64,000 nt of DNA from Trichostrongylus colubriformis (taxonomy: Eukaryota; Nematoda; Chromadorea; Rhabditida; Trichostrongylidae): positions 3,783,992-3,847,991 of the forward strand of contig OZ022261.1 of the NCBI GenBank assembly GCA_963978905.1. Reading direction: 5' to 3'. Numbering within the stretch: the stretch's first letter is position 1; each line of letters starts with the position of its first letter. The notes beneath the pieces are model-generated. The model was not told the origin of the DNA and did not search any database. It saw only the letters and a program-made list of their open reading frames with translations. Shown here one piece after another: positions 46,836-57,038 of this stretch. The position numbers and the translations under genes are program-made.

Positions 46836-47014
46836 CTGCTATAGCACCAAATTACTCGTGCACCTCGAGAATGAGTTCAACATACCGCTAGTTTTCACGA
46901 AATGATTTATCAAAAGCTTATGGGTGTTATCTTTCTGCATATCATGATTTTGAGCGCATGTGTTTTCTCACTTCTAATGACACCTTGTGGCATAAGGTTG
47001 TTTCATGCGTGAGT
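46836..47014 (+). repeat. Segmental duplication, copy 1, distal part
   Basis: Matches 55595-55772 (ATTACTCGTGCACCTCGAGA, ATCAAAAGCTTATGGGTGTT, CTTGTGGCATAAGGT). It continues the duplication beyond the MITE. Confidence 0.85.
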
Positions 47015-47119
47015 TTTAAGTTTTGAAATGACGCATGTTTAACCGCTTGTACCAGGATTTAGGTACTGGTCGCTCTGTTACACAAGTAAGTGATATTGTT
47101 TTTGTTCGTTGATTGGGTG

Positions 47120-47325
47120 CTATCCAATGAGGGGCAAGGGAAGAGGCATCCCACTAGAGCCATTATTTTTACCTACCCTAAGCGAAAAGGACTTTTTCCG
47201 TCCACTAAGGCTCAGGTAAAATATACGAGTGAGTGTGAACATTAACCCCTTGTAAACCCTTCCAAGATGCTTAGGAATGCAATTTTTATTAAATACCCCC
47301 CCCCCTCGTTGCGATTGCACCGTTC
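47120..47325. mobile_element. Palindromic MITE, family V
   Basis: Arms around GAGCCATTATTTTTACCT and GGCTCAGGTAAAATATACG with C- and G-run ends. Related to 45930-46127 and 55412-55600, which lie within the segmental duplications. Confidence 0.6.
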
Positions 47326-47727
47326 ATTGTGTAGTTTTATGGCTGAAAGCATCCCATAGTCCGTCGGTGACTTCATTATATTATAGAGGAGGGTTGGGTA
47401 TGAATGCAGTACACCGAGGTTCGAGCAAACTCCACCCCCCCCCCCACTCCTTCCCCCCCCCTTTATGGCGACGGAAAATTGTGTCATATCTGAGTCTTCC
47501 ACGAACCTTCCGGTGCTAACCTAATGACAGCGAAAGCATCAGATAGAATACTAAATACCTGAGGGTTGATCTGCACACGCCAGCGCAATTTGTACCGAAG
47601 CCTTCGCGAAAGAGACAGCAACATGTGTTAGAGTTTGCGAAGATGCTCGTAGTAGACACGCTAATATAATTGTACAATCACAACCACAACATAGCCTTAG
47701 CATGATAGCCCAAGATGCATTAGGTAC

Positions 47728-47882
47728 TGTTCAGAGTTCGCGACTCAGGTGACTGCGCGATTCGTGCGATTCATGCGTATCATTCACCTGATCAACAGTA
47801 ATTATTCTTTCCACCTGCATTACGCGAATCGCTTGATTGATATGTATCTTTTCCTTTCTGCCTGAATAGCGAACTCTGAACA
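47728..47882. mobile_element. 155-bp MITE
   Basis: Ends TGTTCAGAGTTCGCGACTCA and TGAATAGCGAACTCTGAACA form terminal repeats of about 24 bp. No clear target duplication. The 122-codon minus frame over it is a shadow. Confidence 0.75.
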
Positions 47883-48159
47883 AAGCCTTACTTCTATTAT
47901 ATCGTGAGCGGTGCCTTCCTTTATCATTTGGGTTATCATATTCGCTAAATTGCGAACGCACGAACATAGGCAGACAGACATTCCGAAAGGGTGACTTGCG
48001 GACATGCTGAAAGAAAAGCAAATGTGTTATCGTGAGTACTTGAAGAGTGGCTCCCTCATGATGAGTACAATGAAGATGAATACGATAAATCATGAGCACG
48101 ATCTCACATCGGCTCCTTTTGCATCAGCGAAATTCTGTAGAACTGGCACACACAGATTC

Positions 48160-48612
48160 TATCCCTATCCCTACTATATAAAACGCTCCCTCTGTGTGTC
48201 CCTCCGCCCGTCCGTCCGTCGTCTGTCACGAAATTAGGTATTATATGAAAAACGAACTGTGGAGATGGGGACAAGTATGGTATGGGTAGGGCATGGGACA
48301 AGAAGTAAGGAGCACACATGGACCAACCTAGGCTCCGCCTACGGTGGGCGGGGCGTGCCTTGGAACGCTCCGTTTTCAGACCGAAAATGTTAATTGGGTT
48401 CCAATATGACTCAAACGTGGGGGAGAGGTGGATGAATGCGTGAGCACAATGGGCGGAGCATTTGTAGTGGTAGGCGGAGCTTGGATGTCACATGAAAAAC
48501 GACCTGTGGAGATGGGGACAAGTTTGGGATGGGTAGGACATGGGACAAGAAGTGAAGACTACACATGGACCAAGTTGAGGTCCGCCCACCGTGGGCGGGG
48601 CATAAAGGAAGC
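48160..48612 (+). repeat. Dispersed repeat S, copies 2 and 3 in tandem
   Basis: 48240-48355 and 48480-48605 share ATGAAAAACGA.CTGTGGAG and GGGACAAG with CATGGACCAA and a CGGTGGGCGGGGC ending. The first copy is preceded by CTATATAAAACGCTCCCTCT and a GTCC/CCGT run. Confidence 0.75.
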
Positions 48613-49430
48613 AGCAGGGAAAGGCGATTACGAAAAGTGAGTTTTCCCTTGGTATTGTTGGGCGCTTTCGCAGTTTTAGCCTGGAACTCACTTCAGGAAA
48701 AGATGCTGTCGTATTTCCAAACATTCCCTTGTGTTTACTTGGCAACATGCCGATGGGAAACAAGATCAGACTACCCGCCTCTTGACGGGAAGGTCGTCCG
48801 CGCCTAGAACCAACGGTGGGAAGGGGGTCCTATTTCTTGGGTTTTTTGCCATCTCCATCCGTTTTTTCTCCACCATTCTGTTACTAGGCATCTCGACTTT
48901 CATATTCACTACTTCTTTTACTTTTCGTCCGAATTTCCCCTGATGCTGCCTTTAACGGTCATATACCAAGACTTCCCATGTTCGATAACAGGATAAAAAA
49001 TTCTTCAAAGTATGTGACAATCCGTGGAAACCTGGGATGGGCTACTCCATTACTCTCTCCAGTGATCAGGCGAGGCAAGAAACTCGTACTCGATGAGGTT
49101 AGTGATAGGGAGGGGTCCTACTTGAGAGTCTGGTCCTTCTATTCCGTTCCTTCTCCACTGGGGCCCCACGTAGCAGTCTCCTTTCAAATTCAATAATTGA
49201 CCAAGTTACCCCTCTTGGTGCTTTTCAGTCTTCACCCACTACCATGCCCTCACTGCTTATCCTCAAGTTCTCTCACCATTTTGTGTTTGCTCCGTAATAC
49301 GAACTTAGAGGCTGCAGAATCGATATTATTGCTACACATTGAGAAATGAGTTACATGAAACTGAGTAGTTGTTCTGTTCGACAGATAAATCAGATAAATA
49401 TGTAGTGTTCGCAGTGTATGAAGGGTTGCC
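48613..49430. other. No gene recognised
   Basis: CCCCTGATGCTGCCTTTAA near 48943 resembles the right end of the element at 49431, so an unpaired MITE end may lie here. Confidence 0.4.
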
Positions 49431-49720
49431 TAAAGGCAGTGATAGGGGTTATTCGGGCCCAACATGGAAAGATCATCAAATATGAACGTAAAGTTTTTTT
49501 CATTAGTACGAAAGTGGAGAAAAGCTGAATGAAAAGCCAGTACTAGAAAAATAAGTTTTTCCCGCAGTATATTCTCAAAACTGGCGGGTCGGGCCGAAAA
49601 AAGGGACGGGCTGGGAAACAAGTGGCGGCTGTTGAAAAAGACGGCTCTTATAAGTCGTCATAAATCGAGTGCGCTCTCTTTCATCGGATTACTCACATTA
49701 CCCCTATCACTGCCTTTAAC
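49431..49720. mobile_element. MITE with TTAAAGGC-type ends
   Basis: About 290 bp, ends TAAAGGCAGTGATAGGGGTT and ACCCCTATCACTGCCTTTAA. Non-coding. Shares the TTAAAGG start with elements at 10024 and 35254. Confidence 0.8.
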
Positions 49721-49834
49721 AAGCTACTGTAACTGAAATAGAGCCACGAAACTGTTTGCAAAGTGCTTAGAAATGTCCACTTGTCACCGGAAGCGAAATG
49801 CGTTGGAACTTGAATCGGCGGTAGAAGAATAAAA

Positions 49835-50095
49835 GGACCAACTAGAGGTGGGAGGGGGAAGGGGCGGGAGGGGGGAGGGAAGACGCAGCTTTTCACCCAT
49901 GTCGAACCCTCCCTAGGCTTGGTCTAAAACCCTCATCCCCTCCTCTCACGTGACAAAGCATATGCCATCTCATCCCGTCTTCCTACATGAAAAAGTATCT
50001 GCCATGCCAAAACGTCTGCCTAAGCCTAGAGAAGGAAAGGAGCCGCAGCTTCGATGAAAATTTTGCGTCTTCCCCCCCCCCACGTTAATTTACCC
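49835..50095. mobile_element. MITE family H, divergent copy H8
   Basis: Contains GAAGACGCAGCTTTTCACCC, CCTCCCTAGGCTTGG, the CATGAAAAAGTATCTGCCAT core and TGCCTAAGCCTAGAGAAGG as inverted arms; the right end is GTTAATTTACCC. More diverged than H2, H3, H5 and H7. Confidence 0.7.
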
Positions 50096-51192
50096 GAACA
50101 ATATTCAGAAGATGAAAAAGTCAAAAGCGAAACAAGTACATTGCTAAAAGTACGCCTTCTAGGATGATAATCGGGAGACGGGCGGGTGGTCATTACTTTC
50201 TATCGATAATCGTTCCCGAGGGCTGATAGCATAGGTCATTACCTTGATGATGCACCGTATTCAGTGGACCGTTTTGCACTCAGTACTTACGAAAAGCGAA
50301 AAATTTGTCGTTCATCAAGAAGAGACGGTGATAAGAGACGTTGCTCGCTTGGTCCGTGGGCCATATTCCAATCTACTAGGGGTGGAAATTGAGCAGTTTA
50401 TTGATCGACAATTGAAGGGATCATTAAAGTGTCAATCACCGAAAACCTAACAATGTACAGACTGTTTCTTGCAATTTTGGGATTTCTGTGGTATACTTGA
50501 AATTCAATCTTTCTCTTAATATACTTAGTTGGGCCAGCTTGGCTGGCGCACGGTTTTGCGCCAGTCATCGATGGAGTGCAAAACTAAAGGGCCCAATCCG
50601 AATCATCTATCAGTATACTTTAATCGACCCAAAAAGATTCAGTGAAAATGTAAAACACTATATAAAGTGTTTTTTCGCATCCCCTACAACATCCCGTTTC
50701 ATATTCCACTAATTTCTCCCACAACGTACTTGTTGAAAGTTATCGGTAATACGCAGCCGTCATTAGAAACCTATATAAATGAGCTAGTATGAATTGTGTA
50801 ACAACACTGTTCAATAACCACACAACTGAATACAGTAATATTTTATTTTCACAGCTTTTAACACTATAGCCAATACAATACAACATATATATTCTAATGG
50901 ACATGTACTAGGAGATCGATTCACAGGGAAACAGGATTTTGGATAGTGATGGGGGTTTTCATTGATTTGCCGCCTCGAGGAACATTTGTCGCATCTCGTG
51001 GACACTCGCACGAGTTGGCTTCGGCTTCGGCTTCGGCGCTGCATGGAGAAGCGTTCGCGCCCCGCTAGCTGTCTGCTCGACGTGACTGATGACGACCGCA
51101 TCTTCTTCACGGCACGTTTCTGAATGATGATGAATGGATTTTGCTCATACCAATGTTATCCCCAAACGACCTACAACTTTTTACAACATATG
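50096..51192 (+). repeat. Repeat L copy 2 (50675-50862) in otherwise unrecognised DNA
   Basis: 50629-50668 repeats the flank seen after H4 and H6 (AAAAAGATTCAGTGAAAATG). 50675-50862 is the second copy of the 41150 repeat. No coding sequence is supported. Confidence 0.6.
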
Positions 51193-51702
51193 CAGTAGCG
51201 CTCAAAAGTCTTCGGCCAAAACTTTTTTGCCATAACTTTTTTTCCACTCGACCAAATTTGACAAAATTTTAATATGGGGTGCCTGAACCTATTGCCAACA
51301 TTTCCTTCTACTTGAGTGCCGCTTGACCCTTTTCATGTTTTTTCACAAGTATTTACTACAAGACCACCGAAAAAAAAATGGAAAAAGGCCTGGTCAAGAA
51401 AAACGGCTTTCTTTACAAAAACAAAACGAGCAAGCTTCAGAGAACATTAATATTTTGTAGAAAGACCTCGACTTTTGATGACAGCGGCACAGCGGGACCG
51501 CATAGCGATGGCACTCCAAAAACGAAAAATTTCATATAACCACGTACCCTACACCGTTGAGCGCCAAAATAGTATATTCAGTATGCAGTGTCTCCAAGTA
51601 CAACATACTAAGATTTCTCTTAGATCGGCGCAGTTGCAAAAAAGTTACAAGTTAAAAACCCAAGTGAAAGCCCATTTCGCCGAAGACTTTTGAGCGCTAC
51701 TG
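51193..51702 (+). mobile_element. Tc1-derived MITE family T, copy 3
   Basis: A 510-bp element. Left end CAGTAGCGCTCAAAAGTCTT (flanked by TG instead of TA), right end AAGACTTTTGAGCGCTACTG followed by TA. The plus frame holds MTAAQRDRIAMALQKRKISY, the best-preserved piece of the ancestral Tc1-like transposase linker region in the window. Confidence 0.9.
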
Positions 51703-51930
51703 TATGTACCTGTGCATCCTTCCATGCCCTGATGTCTTGAGAAATCGCTAACTCTTTTCTGGGTAAGCGAGCGTTGTAACTTGGTGTTTCAAGCTGTGAT
51801 GGCATTACCGCAGTCATGACAAAGCATCTTTTTATGATATTGTTATACTGTCATGATACTGACAAGTGCCCCAGTTCAGTTAGAGGTGAGTTACAGTGAT
51901 GCGCAGGTAAATGACATCCTTGCTTGAAGA
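51703..51930. other. No gene recognised
   Basis: Short unrecognised interval before the RTE tail. Confidence 0.4.
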
Positions 51931-52179
51931 CATTACTTACTCAGATACCTAGACGGCCCGTCCTCACTGGTTGTGCTGACCCCAACACGACTTCCATTCG
52001 TTTCGTTCTTTCGCGATCGTCTCTAGCTCGTTCGTTGACTTCGTTGGTGGCGAACCAGCCATTCTGGAACTTCTCATTAATCTGACGCGTTCAACAAACA
52101 CATCTCCCCATCTTTTGGGAGGTCTTCCGCGGGGACGTAGACAGTCCCAGGGGATCCACTCCACCCCTCTTGTAAACAT
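51930..52179 (-). pseudogene. RTE-type non-LTR retrotransposon, C-terminal and 3' end fragment
   Basis: RTE elements encode an endonuclease-reverse transcriptase. The last part of that polyprotein is visible on the minus strand: RPRGRPPKRWGDVFVER, then AKERNEWKSCWGQHNQ and the stop at 51966-51964. These are the hallmark RGRPP.RW and ERNEWK.CW motifs of nematode RTE C termini. The short tail after the stop holds CTGAGTAAGTAA, matching the usual short AAGT-type 3' end. Upstream, the reading frame is lost past about 52179; repeat K copy 2 follows. Extreme 5' truncation is typical of this class. Confidence 0.85.
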
Positions 52180-52189
52180 TGGTAGAAGT

Positions 52190-52350
52190 AATTTTGGTAA
52201 ACTGAAATAATTGCGGAGTATGAAAGCCGAGGTGATCAGTAGTGTAACCGTAGAAGGAGCGGAGAATGAAACGGTCAGAATTCCGCGAAATAAGAACCCG
52301 AAAGCCCCTCATCATTTCTTCTCTTTCGCCCCCTCTGTGTCACTAGCTGG
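52190..52350 (+). repeat. Dispersed repeat K, copy 2
   Basis: Matches 38870-39035 (see there). It starts next to the RTE tail, so it may be part of, or the target of, that insertion. Confidence 0.55.
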
Positions 52351-53150
52351 GACTAGACGCATTCATGCGAGAGGACAAGCTAACTCCGCCTACGCAACAA
52401 CGCCCAACAGATGCGAGGCACCGCTGCGCGATCTCGATCAAGACCTCAAGACGCGCCCCTTCAATGGCAATTTCACGTCAATCATCTCTTCTGGACTTGA
52501 ATATTCGTTCACAGAGAACACTTATCTGCAGTTCGTCCACTTTCTGCTGATCCCTAACGATGTCTTCAAGGAAGGAGCTCAGCCGCGAGGAATCTGACGG
52601 CCAGTTGCCTCATTAAGAGCATGAAACGTGCACTTCATCACAAAATTTACCACGAGCTCAACGTAAGCATGCCTCTACCACGATTCATGTATTTCATTAC
52701 TCTACAACGTAACCTCATTCGTGCCGCTGACGCCAAATGCACGTTGGCCGAGTGTGACTGTACCGCGTCGAACCAGAAAAAGGGGACCAATGCGTCCTGC
52801 TCCGAGGTAGTACGTCATATTAGCGAAGGAGCGCAGACGAGAGTACAAAGAAGTGGGAGTTGGAGCACTGCACTGCCCGGAACTCCATCCATGCATATGA
52901 CTGTTTACAGCTACGGTGACCGTTACTTGACTGAGAACCAAAGAAAAAACGTTGAAGGTGGATTTGAGTGAGCTCCAGCGTCAGCTTCTCCGATATCCAA
53001 GAAACACTCCGACAGAGAATAAAAGGACAATAAAACGAAGAGAAAGAGGAAGTGAAAAAAAATGAGAAGGCACGTTCCAATTACGGTAGAAGTAGAGGAT
53101 GCATGGATGCACAGGTCCGCTTCCTAAACATCTGAAAAGCCGGGTCACGC
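52351..53150. other. No gene recognised
   Basis: Opposing frames over the same DNA (plus 52621-52971, minus 52941-52702) without motif or splice support. Confidence 0.4.
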
Positions 53151-53159
53151 TGTTACTCG

Positions 53160-53850
53160 GTAAAATTGTTTTCACAAGCATAATCGGATTATGATCCGCT
53201 ATTTCCCTCATCACCCTCATCAGATTCGAAAATGTAGTATCGCTGTGGGTCATTGGTACTAACATTCCCAACTGAATAATGTAAATTGTGAAGAGTAGGA
53301 ATAATAACTGCAATCCTGGCTATTGTCAAAAGTATATTGTCACTAGGACTCCTCCAAAGACTACCAGAAAACCCAGTGAACAATAATCTGGATTGCGAAA
53401 AGAATGACAGGACTTTCAAAAACTTTGATCTAAATTACTACACAAGCAAACTTGGAACTGATCGAAAGCTCTTTCAAGTGCAGAGATACAACACACGCCG
53501 TGGATACTGTCCGATTGCCTCACCTTGATAGAATCCGACAACATAGTTAAAGCTTCATAGGTGACCGATACGATTTCTTCCAGCTTCATGCTATTTGCAC
53601 ACAAGAACGACTGGAGTGAACCTTTTGTTGAGCGGATTTCTCTCAAGTCAGACTCCAGATTTGAACAGCTTGACTCGGCCACCTTAGAAATTTGAGTGCT
53701 GTTAATGCTTGTGAACCAGCACAACATGACCAGAACCTCTATAAAAGGCTGATATGCTTCCAGTAGTGAAGCATCACCGTCCGCTCTCGATCCAAGCTGC
53801 TGTTTGAGACGCTTTACCAAAGAGGTCAACTCTTGCAATGCATTCTCATG
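53160..53850 (-). other. Two exon-like minus-strand segments, unrecognised
   Basis: A frame of about 105 codons (53850 to 53531) has coding-like, leucine-heptad text: LTSLVKRLKQQLGSRADGD, then SSCSNLESDLREIRSTKGS and EALTMLSDSIK. It ends at a good donor (AAG/GTGAGG). Its 5' side lacks a clean in-frame acceptor because a TGA lies just upstream. A second segment begins after TTATTCAG near 53282 (LGMLVPMTHSDTTFSNLMRV), phase 0 with the first. No family is recognised; the coiled-coil-like region could belong to many proteins. A gene fragment is likelier than an intact gene. Confidence 0.35.
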
Positions 53851-53956
53851 TCAGCAAGAGTGGCCGACCTAAACAATTACCGTGTTCGCAAATGATTCTG
53901 AATAAAATGTGATCCTTCTCCTAGGCTGAGGCGAAGGAATGAAAAAAATGAAATTA

Positions 53957-55600
53957 CCTGAGATCCGTCGACCCTTTCCATTCGGCAGCGAGACACCAAG
54001 TAGAGGTAATCCAGTTAGACAATCCAGATATTTAACAGATAATCCAGTTAGAGCTAGTCTTGTCAATACCTACAATACTATTGACAAGTCTAGCTCTAAC
54101 TGGATTATCTGTAAATTTGAATTGAATATTGAATACCCTGGGGGTTAGAAACGTGACGATTTGAATTAAAAAATTGGTCGCGAAAGGGGAGATTGATCCA
54201 TTATCGGAGTCGAGTTCCAGCGGTCCTCGGTTGGTGGTCTTGGCGCCCGTTATCGATATCCAATACCGGTCACCATCGACACCCACCGGTCAGGGGCAGG
54301 ACTTCAGATGAACAAAGTTCAAAAACCAAGTGACCCCTGGTCAGGTGCGAAAATGGGGGGAGCGGATTGATTGCCTTTCAGAACCCTGCTGAACAAGACT
54401 AATCGATCTCGGAACAGCTGGGGGGTTTATTTCTTTGCCCAAAAACAAGTAACTCAATTTCAACGACGAAGAAGGTCCATCGCGCAACTCAGTCCTATCC
54501 ATGGGTGGTTATTCCTTGGAACCGCGCTTCTCGTCTGGTTCCTAACATTCAACTACTTCATTGTGAGTTAAGAGAAGTTTTCGCAGCACATCAAGGACGT
54601 TTGGGCGGTTCTGTTGAAGTGAAGGTTTATGACACTGAACCACTCGACAATTGGCACACGACTTGACACGCTGAGCAGTTTCGTGGGCGTTGTGAATGTG
54701 AGGGATGACGTTTGCAGTGGCTAGAGGACATTTGAGCCACATTGCCTTCACTCCCGTACCCGAGCCTTCCGTCACCTACATATATCTCCGATAATGTAAT
54801 GTGCGAACTACCAGATCATACCTATAGCAGTCAAATTGAATTAGTAACTCTATTGCTTATTTTGGAAACACAAGCCATCCAAAACACCAGATATCCCCTA
54901 ATCCGGTGGTCCGAAAAGGGAATCGTCGGTAAATAACTTCTACGAGCTGCTGCCGCTACTCCCCACTTCTCGAATACTGAACGAGGACGATCGTTTCAGT
55001 ATTCGAAAAATTGCATTTTTAAATAATTCGGATCTTTTACATATGTCGAGCTAGCTAGAGCCGCGTAACATCGTACTTCGAATTAGAGTCGCAATGTAGG
55101 AATCTGCTGGAACCCTCGCTCACTGAGACAGTTCAGCAGCCGATGTGTGCGTGTGCCAGCTGAATGCGTACTTCTTGAAGAGTGGGGGCTGGAGTTGGCC
55201 TTTTTACGCGAAGCCAGTCACGCCAAGTGACTGTTCCAATTTTCAGTGGTCTGTTCTCGAGTGCGATGTCGTGCCAGCTTCTCCTTCCGCTCACATCGCC
55301 GTTCGTTCGACGTCGTCGTCATCGAGTCGACTTGCGCAGCACCGCACAAGCGCATCCACAGTGACATCGGACGGAGATCATTAGACACAATCATAGGCTC
55401 TCCTCAGAAATTACGGTGCTATCGCAATGAGGGAGGGGGCAGCCCATTATAGACATTTTTACCTGAGCCTAGAAGGCGAAAGGAACTCCTTCTCTCCTTC
55501 ACTAAGGCTTGGGCAAAAATATAGTGCAAATTTCACCTCAAAGACCATTCCAAGAAGCTTAAATGTGAACTTTTTTATAAGATGCCTCCCCTCATTGCTA
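53957..55600 (+). repeat. Segmental duplication, copy 2
   Basis: Counterpart of 44571-46118. Near the left end it has an extra inverted repeat (54016-54110; AATCCAGTTAGAGCTAGTCT and its complement) that copy 1 lacks. It lacks the 708-bp MITE of copy 1. Confidence 0.85.
54371..54558 (+). other. Possible membrane-segment exon
   Basis: After an acceptor (GCCTTTCAG ending near 54381) an open frame runs to ATT/GTGAGT near 54558. It has a basic stretch (RSRNSWG; QFQRRRRS) then a hydrophobic segment, WLFLGTALLVWFLTFNYFI, long enough to cross a membrane. That is the pattern of a cytosolic tail plus signal anchor. The same exon in copy 1 (near 44925-45110) carries a stop and an indel. No partner exons or family were identified; it may be a copied exon without function. 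Confidence 0.3.
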
Positions 55601-55915
55601 TAGCACCGAATTACTCGTGCACCTCGAGAATGAGTTCAGCATACCGCTGGTTTTCACGAAATGACTTATCAAAAGCTTATGGGTGTTATTTTTCAGCATA
55701 TCATGGTTTTGAGAGCATGTGTTTTCTCACTTCTGATGATAACTTGTGGCATAAGGTCGTTCTATGCGTGTTTTATACGTCGTCATCATCAAGTCGACTT
55801 GCCCCCGCACATGCGCCTCCGCGGTGACATCGAAGATCATTAGACGCAATCATAGGCCCTTTGAAATCAGTGTGCTATCGCAGTGAGGGGGGGGGGGGGG
55901 GGGGTGGTTGAAAAT
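55595..55915 (+). repeat. Duplication distal part plus a repeated end block
   Basis: 55595-55772 matches 46836-47014. 55785-55860 (AGTCGACTTGC..., GATCATTAGACGCAATCATAGG) repeats 55320-55400 within the same copy. A G-run of about 18 lies near 55887-55904. Confidence 0.7.
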
Positions 55916-57038
55916 GCCGAGTGGAAGCATTTACTCTGCGCCATCTTCAAGTCTTCAGGACAAGATGGTCATTACGCAAGTCGACGACGACTGTCGACAA
56001 TGACGTCGGCTATAATTTCACTTCGTAGGGACAGAATGTCCGTAATACCGATTTTTGCCAATCCTATGACTCTCCGTATTTTCACGCGGCTATACACGAT
56101 GCATTCCTCCACTGACAAATAAATCGAAATAGCTTTATCCCAACTACAACTTTACAATTAAAATCATGTACGTGGTCCCTCAGAAATATAGGATAGATTT
56201 AGATCGAAAGGCACGATATACAAGAATGTTAAATACCAGATAATAAGAGCTTTCGATGAATCCATGAAAGAAATTAAACAATAAATGTGATACGTAATAA
56301 GAATGTACAGCAGCAACGGTGGGCTATGGGAGAGAATTCAGCTTTATGATGCTGCGTGATTAAAATAATTGTACAGTTTCAGTTCCACTACACTTCTTCT
56401 GATACACAAATCAAACGTGGATAAAAAGCCTACGACGCTACGTCATCAAATTACTGATTATCGATGTTATGGTAAGCAGGAATGCGACAAAGTGATAACG
56501 CAGAATTATCTCCCAAAACCGAACCTATCGCAAAGCAATCACAGTTCCCTTCGATTTGATCTGATACATAATACAACAAAAATAGGTCAAGAAAGATTCA
56601 GGTCACCTGCAACGCCATCACATCTTCTTGATCACAATTCCAGGGCACAATACATACCTTGAGTATTGGATACAATCCAACTCGTATTATTTACGTTTAA
56701 TTATTGATGTAGTTGTTTTAGCTGTAGAACCATCATTGCATGATAAATTATGGGAGCAGATAATTAACCCTATGAATTACGCCAAAAATATCAACGATTT
56801 CTGAGAAAACTGACTATGAAGCCTTTTCTATAATAAACTTTCGATGTCACGATGAATTGAGGAAAAGAGAACATATATGAATAAAACTCTAATCATGGAG
56901 ATGACTTCTTTCGAAGAAGAAACATATAATAAATTTAAAAAATACTGAAAATGTCGTTACTGCTGCGTAATCTTGGTATGAAGTGAGCGAAGAATGACAG
57001 GAGAATTGTTGCGTGGGACCATTCAGACCAAATGGCCT
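55916..57038. other. Intergenic sequence 3' of the epsinR-like gene
   Basis: AT-rich. No frame with a recognised product. The 3' untranslated region of the minus-strand gene must lie just left of 57039; a clear AATAAA on the minus strand was not found. Confidence 0.4.

Noticed and set aside
48004..48237. Protein gene over the repeat S start
   Set aside because: The frame ends in translated CCGT/GTCC simple sequence and continues into a repeat present three times.
53416..53850. C-terminal part of the FH2-like gene
   Set aside because: The text is leucine-rich and coiled-coil-like, but it lies upstream (5') of the FH2-like exons on the same strand and lacks FH2 motifs.
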